Source: JAGXQV01 sp964451375 (GTDB lineage Bacteria; Pseudomonadota; Gammaproteobacteria; Burkholderiales; Sulfuricellaceae). Taken from it: a stretch of DNA of 64,000 nucleotides. How positions within the stretch are numbered: the first letter of the stretch is position 1; each line of letters opens with the position of its first letter. The notes under the pieces are model-generated. The model ran no database searches, was not told the DNA's origin, and saw only the letters and a program-made list of their open reading frames with translations. The position numbers and the translations under genes are program-made. Of this stretch, positions 18,383 through 27,845 are shown in pieces. Where the stretch lies: NCBI GenBank assembly GCA_964451375.1, contig CAYVIN010000007.1, positions 1-64,000 of the forward strand, given 5' to 3'.

Positions 18383-19783
18383 GTGCATAGCGCCCGGAAC
18401 CACCGACCACCCTCCGTTGATCGGGTGCTCAACTGGCCATCGCTCGCGCCGTTGCTCGCTGAATATGGGCGTCAACCGGTACTGGAAGCAGTGCGTACCG
18501 AGCTTGAGGAAGCTCGGGCGGCGGCCCGTGACGGCCATACGCCAGATTATGGAGAAGTCGCGCTGAGTACGCGCCTCATCACCCGTCTCAGCGCCAGCCA
18601 CGCGCCCCGCTTGCGACGCGTGTTCAACCTCACCGGCACCGTGTTGCACACCAACCTGGGGCGCGCACCGTTGCCGGAAGAAGCTGTCGCTGCGCTGATC
18701 CAGGCGGCGCGTTTTCCCTGTGCACTCGAATACGACCTGGAAACCGGCGGGCGCGGCGACCGCGACGATGTGGTGGAAGGGCTGCTGCGCGAATTGACTG
18801 GCTATGAAGCCGCTACGGTGGTCAACAATAACGCTGCGGCGGTTTTCCTGCTGCTCAACACGCTCGCAATGCGCAAGGAAGTGATCGTCTCACGCGGCGA
18901 ATTGGTGGAAATCGGCGGTGCTTTCCGGGTGCCGGATATCATGAGCCGCGCGGGCGCAAAGTTGAAGGAAGTGGGTACAACCAATCGTACCCATCTGCGC
19001 GACTTCGAGGCGGCCATCGGCCCGCGCAGCGCCATGCTGATGAAAGTTCACACCAGCAACTATGCGGTGCAAGGTTTCACTGCCGCCGCGCCGGAAGCCC
19101 AACTGGCGGCGCTCGCCCACGCCCATAACCTGCCCGCCGTCGTTGATCTGGGTAGCGGGACGCTGATTGATCTGGCGCGCTGGGGTTTGCCCCACGAACC
19201 TACCCCACAGGAGTCGTTCGCCGCCGGTATGGATCTGGTCAGCTTCAGCGGCGACAAACTGCTCGGCGGCCCGCAGGCCGGCATCCTGGTGGGCCGTACC
19301 GACCTCATCAAACGCATCAAGAAAAATCCGCTCAAGCGCGCCCTGCGCGTCGGCAAAATCACCCTCGCGGCGCTGGAAGCCGTATTGCGCCTGTATCGCG
19401 ACCCGGATCGACTGCCCGAACGCCTCGCCAGCCTGCGCCTGCTCACCCGCCCGCAGGCGGAAATCGCCGCCCAGGCGCAGCGCCTGTTACCCCATTTGCA
19501 AACCGCCCTGGCGGGATGGCCGGTAACGGCATGTGTGGAAAACGCCTTATCCCAGATCGGTAGCGGCTCCTTGCCGGTCGATTCCTTGCCCAGCGCGGCG
19601 CTGGTGGTTCGCCCAAGCCAGAAAAAGGGGGGCGTCCTCCATGAAATCGAGGCCGCCTTGCGCGACCTGCCCATCCCGGTGCTCGGACATATCGCGGATG
19701 GCGCGTTGCGCCTGGATTTGCGTTGCCTCACCGACGAAGCAGCGTTCGTGACGCAACTCGCCGCGTTGGGATTAACAAGATGA
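18383..19783 (+). CDS. selA: L-seryl-tRNA(Sec) selenium transferase
   Basis: A 466-residue PLP enzyme that converts seryl-tRNA(Sec) to selenocysteyl-tRNA(Sec) using selenophosphate. Visible signatures are the N-terminal PSVDRVLNWPSLAPLLAEYG, RRVFNLTGTVLHTNLGRAPL, and the Schiff-base lysine K292 in VSFSGDKLLGGPQAGILVG (close to K295 of the E. coli enzyme). The GTG at 18383 is the only start that keeps the usual N-terminal domain length, with AGGGAA ten bases upstream. Its stop overlaps the selB start (ATGA). The selenophosphate synthetase gene selD, which makes the Se donor, is not in this window. Confidence 0.96.
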   Translation: MHSARNHRPPSVDRVLNWPSLAPLLAEYGRQPVLEAVRTELEEARAAARDGHTPDYGEVALSTRLITRLSASHAPRLRRVFNLTGTVLHTNLGRAPLPEEAVAALIQAARFPCALEYDLETGGRGDRDDVVEGLLRELTGYEAATVVNNNAAAVFLLLNTLAMRKEVIVSRGELVEIGGAFRVPDIMSRAGAKLKEVGTTNRTHLRDFEAAIGPRSAMLMKVHTSNYAVQGFTAAAPEAQLAALAHAHNLPAVVDLGSGTLIDLARWGLPHEPTPQESFAAGMDLVSFSGDKLLGGPQAGILVGRTDLIKRIKKNPLKRALRVGKITLAALEAVLRLYRDPDRLPERLASLRLLTRPQAEIAAQAQRLLPHLQTALAGWPVTACVENALSQIGSGSLPVDSLPSAALVVRPSQKKGGVLHEIEAALRDLPIPVLGHIADGALRLDLRCLTDEAAFVTQLAALGLTR

Positions 19784-21708
19784 TCGTCGGCACTGCTGGC
19801 CACATCGACCATGGCAAAAGCACGTTGGTGCGCGCCCTCACTGGCGTGGACACCGACCGGCTCAAGGAGGAGAAGGCGCGCGGCATTTCCATCGAACTGG
19901 GATACGCCTACCAGCCACTGGAAAATGGCGAGGTGCTGGGTTTCATCGATGTACCGGGTCATGAACGATTCATCCACACCATGCTGGCCGGCGCTGCCGG
20001 GATAAACTACGCGCTGCTGGTGGTCGCCGCCGACGACGGGGTCATGCCGCAGACCCGCGAACATCTGGAAATTCTCAATCTACTGGGAATCGAACGGGGC
20101 GCAGTGGCAATCACCAAAATCGACCGGATGGAAGCCGAACAGGTGACGCAGGCCGAGGCCGAAATTCGCGCCTTGCTGGCTGGAACACCATTGTCCGGGA
20201 TACCCATTTTCGCGGTGAGCGCGACTTGCGGGACAGGAATCGACACGCTACGCACCCACCTGCATCAACAGGCCATGAGTTTTTCGGCGCGGGCCTCCGG
20301 CAGCGCTTTTCGTCTGGCGGTGGATCGCAGTTTCAGCCTGCATGGCGCGGGCACGGTCGTCACCGGGACGGTCTTTGCCGGCCAGGTGCGCCCCGCCGAT
20401 GAGCTGATGGTAAGCCCCGCCGGGCGGCGCGTCTCAGTACGCAGCCTGCACACCCAGAATCGCCGTGCCGAACTAGGCGGGGCCGGACAGCGCTGCGCGC
20501 TCAATCTGGCCGGCGTGGACAAGGATGACATCCAGCGCGGCGATTGGATCGTCGCGCCACACCTGCATGCCCCCAGCGAACGTTTCGATGCGCGTCTCCA
20601 CTTGTCCAGCGCCGCACCTCACGCCCTCAAACACTGGACGCCGGTACACCTCCATCTAGGGGCTTCGCACCTGATGGCGCGAATCGCCCTGCTGGAAAGC
20701 GCTACCCTTGCACCCGGCGACAGTGCGCTGGTACAGGTCGTGACAGACCGCCCACTTGCTGCATTACACGGCGACCGGTTTATCCTGCGTGACGCCGCAG
20801 CGCGCCACACCCTGGGCGGCGGACAGGTACTCGACCCGTGGGGGCCGCCGCGCCGCCGCAATATCCCGGCGCGTCTCGCCGAACTGGCCGCACTGGAGGC
20901 GGATAGCCCAACACAACGCTTGAGCGCCCTGCTCCGCGCAGCACCATGGGGCCTCGACATCGAACGTTTGGAAATCGCCTGGAATCACCATAACCTGGTC
21001 GCTTGCCTTCCCGCCGACGCACACACGGTGATCGCCGGGGGACGTCGGCTGGCTTTTGCGGATCGGGATTGGTTGGCGCTGGAACCCCGCCTGGTTGAGG
21101 AAATTGCCGCTTACCATGAGCGTTTTCCCGACGAACTCGGCCCGGATAGCGCGCGCGCCCGGCGCATGGCGTTCATGCCTTTACCACCGCCGGTTTTCAC
21201 CCGCTTACTTCTCGGCTTGCAGGAACAGGGCCGTTTGCAACGCAGCGGCCCGTGGCTGCACCTGCCGCAACATCGGGTTGGCCTGACGGCGGCGGAACTG
21301 TCCTTGTATCAGCGCATTCGCCCCTGGCTGCTGGAGACGCCCTACGATCCCCCGTGGGTTCGGAATCTGGCGAAATGCGCCGGCGAAGATGAGGGGCGAA
21401 TTCGCCAACTGATGCTCAAGCTCGGGCGTCTCGGGCTGGTTTTCCAAGTGGTGCGCGACCTTTTCTACGCCGCCCCGGCGCTCGCCGAACTGGCGTGTAT
21501 CGCCGCTGAACTGGATACACAGGCCGGCGAAATCAACGCCGCGCAGTTCCGCGACCGCACGGCCATCGGGCGCAAGCGCTGCATTCAGATTCTGGAATTT
21601 TTCGACCGGGTGGGTTTTACCCGGCGAGTGCGCGACTCGCACCGGTTGCGCCCGGAAGCGCTGGCTGATATGTTCGAGGCTGGAAGGGGAAACGAAACGG
21701 TTATTTGA
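19780..21708 (+). CDS. selB: Selenocysteine-specific elongation factor SelB
   Basis: A 642-residue GTPase that delivers Sec-tRNA(Sec) to UGA codons marked by a SECIS. The G motifs are GTAGHIDHGKSTLVRALTG (G1), DVPGHERFIHTMLAGA (G3) and TKID (G4). EF-Tu-like domains 2 and 3 follow. The C-terminal 250 residues are the winged-helix repeats that grip the SECIS hairpin. The ATG at 19780 overlaps the selA stop by four bases. Starting further upstream, within selA, would prefix unrelated residues. selC begins seven bases after the stop, so selA, selB and selC are tightly packed. Confidence 0.97.
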   Translation: MIVGTAGHIDHGKSTLVRALTGVDTDRLKEEKARGISIELGYAYQPLENGEVLGFIDVPGHERFIHTMLAGAAGINYALLVVAADDGVMPQTREHLEILNLLGIERGAVAITKIDRMEAEQVTQAEAEIRALLAGTPLSGIPIFAVSATCGTGIDTLRTHLHQQAMSFSARASGSAFRLAVDRSFSLHGAGTVVTGTVFAGQVRPADELMVSPAGRRVSVRSLHTQNRRAELGGAGQRCALNLAGVDKDDIQRGDWIVAPHLHAPSERFDARLHLSSAAPHALKHWTPVHLHLGASHLMARIALLESATLAPGDSALVQVVTDRPLAALHGDRFILRDAAARHTLGGGQVLDPWGPPRRRNIPARLAELAALEADSPTQRLSALLRAAPWGLDIERLEIAWNHHNLVACLPADAHTVIAGGRRLAFADRDWLALEPRLVEEIAAYHERFPDELGPDSARARRMAFMPLPPPVFTRLLLGLQEQGRLQRSGPWLHLPQHRVGLTAAELSLYQRIRPWLLETPYDPPWVRNLAKCAGEDEGRIRQLMLKLGRLGLVFQVVRDLFYAAPALAELACIAAELDTQAGEINAAQFRDRTAIGRKRCIQILEFFDRVGFTRRVRDSHRLRPEALADMFEAGRGNETVI

Positions 21709-21715
21709 ACAATAG

Positions 21716-21811
21716 GGAAGGAAAGCGTCCCTGGTGGGGCGGCCGGGCTTCAAACCCGGTTGGGGGCGTCAGCCGCTCCCGGGTGGGTTCGACTCCCATT
21801 TCCTTCCGCCA
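21716..21811 (+). tRNA. selC: tRNA-Sec (anticodon TCA)
   Basis: A 96-base tRNA with an extended acceptor stem (GGAAGGAAA pairing with TTTCCTTCC), anticodon TCA at 21750-21752 in the loop CTTCAAA, a long variable arm (GGGGGCGTCAGCCGCTCCC region) and T-loop GGTTCGACTCC. It ends with an encoded G-CCA. It closely resembles E. coli selC in layout and reads UGA. Confidence 0.96.
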
Positions 21812-21846
21812 ATCATTGAGCGGCGCAGCGCCAAATCAAAAATGGC

Positions 21847-22266
21847 TCACGCCGAAGTATCCACAATCTGCGTCCCGGCAATGCGGTCATGCCAGAACTG
21901 GCGGTCGCGGTCAAAAAGCGCCCAAAGAATGCCAAACCCCATCAAGACGCCGATCACCGCAAGCAGATAACGCAGCCAGGCCTGGCTGGGGGTAAGTTTT
22001 CCGCCATCCCGGCGTTCCACCCGCAAGCGCCAGGTTTTCATCGCCAGGGTTTGTCCGCCGCGCAACCAGAATCCCACGAAATACAGCCCACCCAGCAACA
22101 GCAGGTAGACCTGGAAAAACATCCGCAACAACGAAGACTGCATGTTGTGAGTGACGGCGGTAAAAATGAATGCGGCGATAAACAGCAAAGCCAACAACAA
22201 CAGGCTTTCGTACATCATGCTGGCAAGCCGGCGCAGAATACCGGGCAACGGAACGGAATTCTCCAT
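21847..22266 (-). CDS. RDD family integral membrane protein
   Basis: A 139-residue membrane protein with the R-D-D arrangement: LRRLASMMYESLLLLALLF at the first helix, GQTLAMKTWRLRV in the middle, and DRDRQFWHDRIAGTQIV at the end. Three to four membrane helices are evident. The family's function is poorly defined; some members act in ion exchange. It is the last of four minus-strand genes behind a sigma factor (sigma, DUF3619, DUF3106, RDD), eight bases after the DUF3106 gene, so it is probably co-transcribed. Confidence 0.85.
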   Translation of the reverse strand: MENSVPLPGILRRLASMMYESLLLLALLFIAAFIFTAVTHNMQSSLLRMFFQVYLLLLGGLYFVGFWLRGGQTLAMKTWRLRVERRDGGKLTPSQAWLRYLLAVIGVLMGFGILWALFDRDRQFWHDRIAGTQIVDTSA

Positions 22267-22274
22267 CGCCAGGA

Positions 22275-22721
22275 TCAGTTTGGTACGGCGGGAATGATGG
22301 AATCGCCGGATTTGCGGCGCAGGGTTTCGCGCTCTTCTTCACTGAGACGCTGATACTCCTTCCACTTCTTGAGTATCGCCTGACGCCTTTCGGGGGGAAG
22401 TTGGAGCAACTTCTGGTATTTTTCGCGGGCTTCCTCGCGCTCCTGACGAGTCAGTCTGGCCCATTCAATAAGGCGTGTCTGTACGCGCGCCTGTTGTTCC
22501 TGACTCATTTTTGGATATTCGCGGGTAACGCCGATGAGTTTCTTACGCTGAACCTCGGACATGTTGACCCACTCCCCTGCCACCGGCGCAAGAATACGCT
22601 TTTGTGTGGGGGTCAACTCAACCCAAGCCGGTTGACGGGACTCGGGGTTGGCGGCGTTGGCTGCAATCGACAGTAGCAGACACAGCGCAAAGATTATTCC
22701 TGCGCTGTATCTTCCAGCCAT
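22275..22721 (-). CDS. DUF3106 secreted helical protein
   Basis: A 148-residue exported protein. A signal peptide of about 23 residues (SAGIIFALCLLLSIAANAAN) is followed by a strongly charged helical region with recurring motifs: LTPTQKRILAPVAGEW, WARLTRQEREEAREKYQKL and LPPERRQAILKKWKEYQRLS. This repeating W-x-x-L-x-x-x-x-R pattern is the DUF3106 signature. The function is unknown. The helical periplasmic architecture and the sigma-factor neighbour recall CpxP/heavy-metal-type stress sensors, but that is only an analogy. It overlaps the DUF3619 gene by 28 bases. Confidence 0.8.
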   Translation of the reverse strand: MAGRYSAGIIFALCLLLSIAANAANPESRQPAWVELTPTQKRILAPVAGEWVNMSEVQRKKLIGVTREYPKMSQEQQARVQTRLIEWARLTRQEREEAREKYQKLLQLPPERRQAILKKWKEYQRLSEEERETLRRKSGDSIIPAVPN

Positions 22722-23068
22722 GCATCAAATCCCTTGTCCAGGTAGGCCTGAACCGGAAGGTCTTCAGCCAGCAAAAATGCGTCAACTTCATTGCTGTCGT
22801 CAACTCGATAATAGGTTTGCCAGTAATTCACCAGCAACAGGCCGAATATCAACGCCGCCAACGGCACCCAGGCGCGGTTGAACGGCTGAAAGCCGCCATT
22901 GCGCCCGCCCGCCCAGGCCAGCCCGGCGACTTCCTGGCGCGCTGGCCGGTAGGCCGCGAGCGCATTCAACCGGGCATCCCGGAGCCGCGACGTAGTGTCG
23001 CTTTTCAGCATGGTCAGGCCGAAATCGAGATGAGGCTTGATTTTTCTTGCCAGTTCGTGTTCGTTCAT
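22694..23068 (-). CDS. DUF3619 single-pass membrane protein, possible anti-sigma factor
   Basis: A 124-residue protein with a cytoplasmic N terminus (MNEHELARKIKPHLDFGLT), one membrane helix at about residues 70-87 (VPLAALIFGLLLVNYWQTYY) and a short acidic external tail. Its start overlaps the stop of the sigma factor gene by four bases (ATGA). A one-helix protein translationally coupled to an extracytoplasmic-type sigma factor is the usual anti-sigma arrangement. The anti-sigma role is inference, since I see no ZAS zinc motif. Confidence 0.75.
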   Translation of the reverse strand: MNEHELARKIKPHLDFGLTMLKSDTTSRLRDARLNALAAYRPARQEVAGLAWAGGRNGGFQPFNRAWVPLAALIFGLLLVNYWQTYYRVDDSNEVDAFLLAEDLPVQAYLDKGFDAWLEDTAQE

Positions 23069-23669
23069 GGCTCGATCCCCTTGGACTTAAGGAAAGCCGC
23101 CAGTGCATTGGCAGCCCTGAAACAATGGGTTTTGACGCTGCCTTCGGAGCACCCCATAGCGGCTGCCGTCTGTGCAACGTCCAATTCATCCCAATAACGC
23201 AGCAGAAACGCTTCCCGTTGACGAGGAGGCAAATTTTGCACACCTTCGTCGATAAGACGCACGACTTGTCCGCGTTCGAGTTGACGGTGCGGCGTTTCGA
23301 TGGATTGTGACTCGGGATCGACCTCTAAAGTTTCAAGCGGGTCGAAATCCTCATTATCGTTTTCCCGATTGATCCCCAGAGCAGATAACAGAGTCGTCCA
23401 GGTCGAACGCACTTTTTGGCGACGGTAATAGTCGCGGATGGTGTTTTGCAGGATGCGTTGAAACAGCATGGGATACTCTTCCGCCGAATGATCGGAATAC
23501 TTTTCCGCGAGTTTCATCATCGAATCCTGAACGATGTCGAGTGCGGCGTGCTCGTCCTGTACTGCAAACGCGGCCTGTTTGAAGGCGCGGCGTTCGACTT
23601 GGGCGAGAAAGTTGGAGAGTTCCTGATAAGTTGCCAGAGGTGTCGCCCTGCGGTAGTTACGCTCGACAT
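23065..23669 (-). CDS. RNA polymerase sigma factor, ECF (RpoE-like) type, 5' end uncertain
   Basis: About 200 residues. Region 2 reads VERRAFKQAAFAVQDEHAAL followed by DIVQDSMMKLAEKY. Region 4 has LPPRQREAFLLRYWDELDVA and the helix-turn-helix QTAAAMGCSEGSVKTHCFRA. The open frame runs back only to a CTG at 23637, and no ATG, GTG or TTG lies between the upstream stop and ATG 23520, which would cut away region 2. One extra G at the G3 run (plus-strand CCC, 23646-23648) joins the frame to an ATG at 23669 and gives the natural start MSSVTTAGATPLATYQELSN. I give that as the likely true gene. It is divergent from ilvB and heads a four-gene unit with DUF3619, DUF3106 and RDD. Confidence 0.8.
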
Positions 23670-23712
23670 GTTACCAAAGATTGAGAAGTTACGCTGGTTT
23701 CGGGAAGCCCAC

Positions 23713-23741
23713 TTGACCAAAGCCTCGCCAACCATTACTGT
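23713..23741 (+). promoter_or_regulatory. Candidate sigma-70 promoter of ilvB
   Basis: TTGACC (23713-23718) and TACTGT (23736-23741) lie 17 bases apart, about 40 bases upstream of the ilvB ATG. The -35 is good and the -10 only fair. No leader-peptide attenuator is obvious. Confidence 0.35.
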
Positions 23742-23778
23742 TTATCCCTTTTCTAAAAATAGTGGCAAGGCATTCTTT

Positions 23779-25482
23779 ATGGAATTGACGGGTGCGGAAA
23801 TCATCGTGCGTTGCTTGGCGGAAGAAGGCGTGGAATTCGTCTTCGGTTATCCAGGTGGGGCGGTGCTGAACATTTACGACGAAATATATAAACAGAACAA
23901 GTTCAAACACGTCCTGGTTCGTCACGAACAAGCTGCGGTACATGCCGCAGACGGTTATGCACGCGCTTCCGGGCGCGTCGGTGTAGCGTTGGTAACCTCA
24001 GGGCCAGGCGCAACCAATGCGGTAACCGGTATTGCTACTGCTTACATGGACTCGATCCCGATGGTGGTGATTTCCGGTCAGGTGCCCACGCCAGCCATCG
24101 GCATGGATGCGTTTCAGGAAGTGGACATGGTGGGTATCACCCGCCCCTGCGTGAAACATAATTTCCTGGTTAAGGATGTCAAGGATCTCGCAGCAACCCT
24201 GAAAAAGGCTTTCTACATCGCCTCTACAGGCCGGCCTGGCCCGGTGGTGGTGGATGTTCCCAAGGATGTCACGCAACTCAAGACGGAGTTTGACTACCCC
24301 AAGAGCGTCAAGATGCGCTCCTACAACCCCACCACCAAGGGGCATACCGGCCAGATCAAACGCGCCGTACAGATGCTTCTGGAAGCCAAACGCCCGATGG
24401 TCTACATCGGAGGCGGCGCAGTGCAAAGCGATGCCGCAGTGGAGCTTACCCAACTGGTGCGTCTGCTGGGCTTCCCCATTACCAGTACGCTGATGGGTTT
24501 GGGTGGGTATCCGTCCACGGATCACCAGTTCCTTGGCATGTTGGGTATGCACGGCACTTATGAATCCAACATGGCAATGCAGCACTGCGACGTGCTGGTT
24601 GCGGTGGGTGCGCGATTTGACGACCGAGTGATTGGCAACCCGCATCACTTCGAACATGCCGAGCGCAAGATTATTCATATCGATATTGATCCGGCCTCCA
24701 TCGCCAAACGCGTCAAGGTGGACGTACCTATCGTCGGCAACGTGCGCGACGTAGCTGCGGACATGATCAAATTGATTCAAGCCAGCAAGGAACGCCCGGA
24801 ACAGACAGCGCTCAAGACCTGGTGGACACAGATCGAACTATGGCGCTCACAGAACCCGTTGCGCTACGACCGTGAAAGCGCTCTCATCAAGCCGCAATAC
24901 GTGATCGAAAAGATGTACGAAATCACCAAAGGCGAAGCCATCGTCTGTTCCGACGTGGGCCAGCATCAGATGTGGGCGGCGCAATTCTATAAGTTTGACC
25001 AACCGCGCCGCTGGATCAACTCCGGCGGTTTGGGCACCATGGGTTTCGGAATGCCGTCGGCAATGGGCGCACAACTCGCCAACCCGAACGCCACCGTAGC
25101 CTGCGTGACCGGCGAAGGCAGTATCCAGATGAATATCCAGGAACTGTCCACCTGCAAACAGTTCAACATTCCGCTCAAGATCGTCCTGCTCAACAACCGC
25201 TACCTTGGCATGGTGCGCCAATGGCAGGAGTTCTTCTACGGCGAACGTTATTCGCAGTCCTACATGGAAGCCCTGCCGGATTTCGTCAAGCTGGCGGAAG
25301 CCTACGGACATGTCGGGATGACCATCGAAAAGCCGGGTGATGTCGAGGGCGTATTGACGGAAGCCTTCAGCCCGGCCCTCAAGGAACGTCTGGTGTTCAT
25401 GAACTTCATCACCGACTCAACCGAAAACGTCTATCCCATGATCCCCGCCGGCAAGGGACTCAATGAAATGATTTTGGTGTAA
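23779..25482 (+). CDS. ilvB: Acetolactate synthase large (catalytic) subunit
   Basis: A 567-residue thiamine-diphosphate enzyme that catalyses the first shared step of valine, leucine and isoleucine synthesis. The catalytic glutamate lies in VLVRHEQAAVHAADGYARA. The ThDP/Mg site is GEGSIQMNIQELSTCKQFN followed by NIPLKIVLLNNRYLGMV. The FAD-type middle domain is complete. The ATG at 23779 gives the canonical MELTGAEIIVRCLAEEGV start. It is followed after two bases by the regulatory subunit gene and then ilvC. Confidence 0.97.
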   Translation: MELTGAEIIVRCLAEEGVEFVFGYPGGAVLNIYDEIYKQNKFKHVLVRHEQAAVHAADGYARASGRVGVALVTSGPGATNAVTGIATAYMDSIPMVVISGQVPTPAIGMDAFQEVDMVGITRPCVKHNFLVKDVKDLAATLKKAFYIASTGRPGPVVVDVPKDVTQLKTEFDYPKSVKMRSYNPTTKGHTGQIKRAVQMLLEAKRPMVYIGGGAVQSDAAVELTQLVRLLGFPITSTLMGLGGYPSTDHQFLGMLGMHGTYESNMAMQHCDVLVAVGARFDDRVIGNPHHFEHAERKIIHIDIDPASIAKRVKVDVPIVGNVRDVAADMIKLIQASKERPEQTALKTWWTQIELWRSQNPLRYDRESALIKPQYVIEKMYEITKGEAIVCSDVGQHQMWAAQFYKFDQPRRWINSGGLGTMGFGMPSAMGAQLANPNATVACVTGEGSIQMNIQELSTCKQFNIPLKIVLLNNRYLGMVRQWQEFFYGERYSQSYMEALPDFVKLAEAYGHVGMTIEKPGDVEGVLTEAFSPALKERLVFMNFITDSTENVYPMIPAGKGLNEMILV

Positions 25483-25484
25483 TC

Positions 25485-25976
25485 ATGCGGCACATTATTT
25501 CTCTCCTGATGGAAAACGAAGCGGGTGCATTGTCCCGCGTGGCTGGACTATTTTCTGCGCGCGGTTACAACATTGAATCGCTCACGGTCGCACCTACCGA
25601 AGACGCCACACTGTCACGCATGACCATAGTTACGCGTGGCTCGGACGACGTAATCGAACAAATTACCAAGCAACTCAACAAACTTATCGACGTGGTAAAA
25701 GTTATCGATTTATCTGATGGCGGCCATATCGAACGTGAGTTGATGCTCGTCAAAGTTCGTGCGGAAGGTCAGTGGCGCGAGGAAATGAAGCGTATGTCGG
25801 ATATTTTCCGGGGGCGCATCATTGATGTCACCGACAAGACCTACACAATCGAACTCACCGGCGCGGGTTACAAACTCGACGCTTTTCTCGAAGCCCTCGA
25901 CAAGGGCGCCATTCTTGAAACCGTGCGCACCGGCGCATCGGGTATCGGACGTGGCGAAAGAGTCCTGAAAGCTTAA
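25485..25976 (+). CDS. ilvN: Acetolactate synthase small (regulatory) subunit
   Basis: A 163-residue regulatory subunit with an N-terminal ACT domain (MRHIISLLMENEAGALSRVA, SARGYNIESLTVAPTED) that binds valine for feedback inhibition. A C-terminal ALS_ss_C domain follows (RMSDIFRGRIIDVTDKTYTI). The length equals the IlvH/IlvN family. The ATG lies two bases after the ilvB stop, so synthesis of the two subunits is coupled. Confidence 0.97.
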   Translation: MRHIISLLMENEAGALSRVAGLFSARGYNIESLTVAPTEDATLSRMTIVTRGSDDVIEQITKQLNKLIDVVKVIDLSDGGHIERELMLVKVRAEGQWREEMKRMSDIFRGRIIDVTDKTYTIELTGAGYKLDAFLEALDKGAILETVRTGASGIGRGERVLKA

Positions 25977-25984
25977 TAAATCAG

Positions 25985-26062
25985 TGACTGGGGAACCGGA
26001 ACAGGGGCCAGCGAAATCGCCCTCCGGTTCCGGCTCCCTAGTCCCTAGTCCCTAACCAGAAA
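25985..26062. repeat. Intergenic inverted repeat with tandem CCCTAGT words
   Basis: GACTGGGGAACCGG faces CCGGTTCCGG and CCGGCTCCCTAGTC, so the ilvN-ilvC spacer can fold into an imperfect hairpin. The right arm ends in three tandem copies of CCCTAGT/CCCTAAC. There is no T tract, so it is not a clear terminator. Confidence 0.65.
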
Positions 26063-26070
26063 GGAAAACC

Positions 26071-27087
<1,017 letters not shown>

Positions 27088-27097
27088 GTAACCAGAA

Positions 27098-27158
27098 ATG
27101 GGGGATGGGGAAAGGGCAACACCTTCTCCCATCACCCGTAACTCTTCTCCCATTACCC
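27098..27158. repeat. GGGGATGGG/CCCATCACCC hairpin spacer
   Basis: GGGGGATGGGGAAAGG faces CCTTCTCCCATCACCC, followed by a second CTTCTCCCATTACCC copy. This forms an imperfect hairpin between ilvC and psd. It is built like the spacers at 4979, 5688 and 25985. Confidence 0.65.
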
Positions 27159-27187
27159 TCATGTGCATCGGCATAGCGCCTCCCAAA

Positions 27188-27844
27188 GTGACTGAATATC
27201 CCCACCCCATTATTGCCCGCGAGGGCTGGCCGTTTCTGGCCGCTGCCGTAGTTGCTTCACTGCTTGCCACGCTTTTCGGCGGCTGGTTGTGGGCCTTGCC
27301 GCTGTGGCTCATCAGCCTGTTTGTACTGCAATTTTTTCGCGACCCGGCGCGCGCCGTGCCGCAGGAACACAATCTCGTCACTGCACCGGCGGACGGACGC
27401 ATCGTCGCCGTCGAGGAAGTCCGGGACGAATATTTGAACCGCGACGCGCTCAAGATCAGCGTGTTCATGAACGTCTTCAATGTCCACTCCAACCGTAGTC
27501 CGGTCAACGGCTCGGTCGAACAGGTGTGGTACAGCCCCGGCAAATTTATTAACGCCGATCTCAGCAAGGCTTCCACGGAAAACGAGCGTAACGCCGTATG
27601 GATACGCTCCGACTGCGGTTTCGACGTAACCAGTGTGCAAGTTGCCGGCCTCATCGCCCGGCGCATCCTGTGTTATGTCAAACACGGCGACCTCCTCACA
27701 CGAGGTCAGCGCTACGGCTTCATCCGGTTCGGCTCGCGGGTCGATGTTTATTTGCCCCTCACCGCACGGGTGCGCGTTACCCTTGGCGACAAGGTGCGCG
27801 CCGGCGAAACCGTTCTCGCCGAGTTTGTCCCCAACGTAGGCTGA
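27188..27844 (+). CDS. psd: Phosphatidylserine decarboxylase proenzyme (short form)
   Basis: A membrane enzyme that makes phosphatidylethanolamine, about 218 residues. The N-terminal membrane helix is AAVVASLLATLFGGWLWALP. The conserved NVFNVHSNRSPVNGSVEQVW region precedes the self-cleavage site RFGSRVDVYLP, where Gly-Ser cleavage would make the pyruvoyl group. I choose the GTG at 27188 because VTEYPHPIIAREGWP matches the usual start of short Psd proteins. An ATG at 27161 in the same frame is the alternative, and neither has a good ribosome site. The pssA start lies one base after the stop. Confidence 0.92.
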   Translation: MTEYPHPIIAREGWPFLAAAVVASLLATLFGGWLWALPLWLISLFVLQFFRDPARAVPQEHNLVTAPADGRIVAVEEVRDEYLNRDALKISVFMNVFNVHSNRSPVNGSVEQVWYSPGKFINADLSKASTENERNAVWIRSDCGFDVTSVQVAGLIARRILCYVKHGDLLTRGQRYGFIRFGSRVDVYLPLTARVRVTLGDKVRAGETVLAEFVPNVG

Positions 27845-27845
27845 C

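Noticed and set aside
25985..26062. Rho-independent terminator between ilvN and ilvC
   Set aside because: It has a hairpin but no T tract, and the genes form a classical operon. Recorded as a repeat instead.
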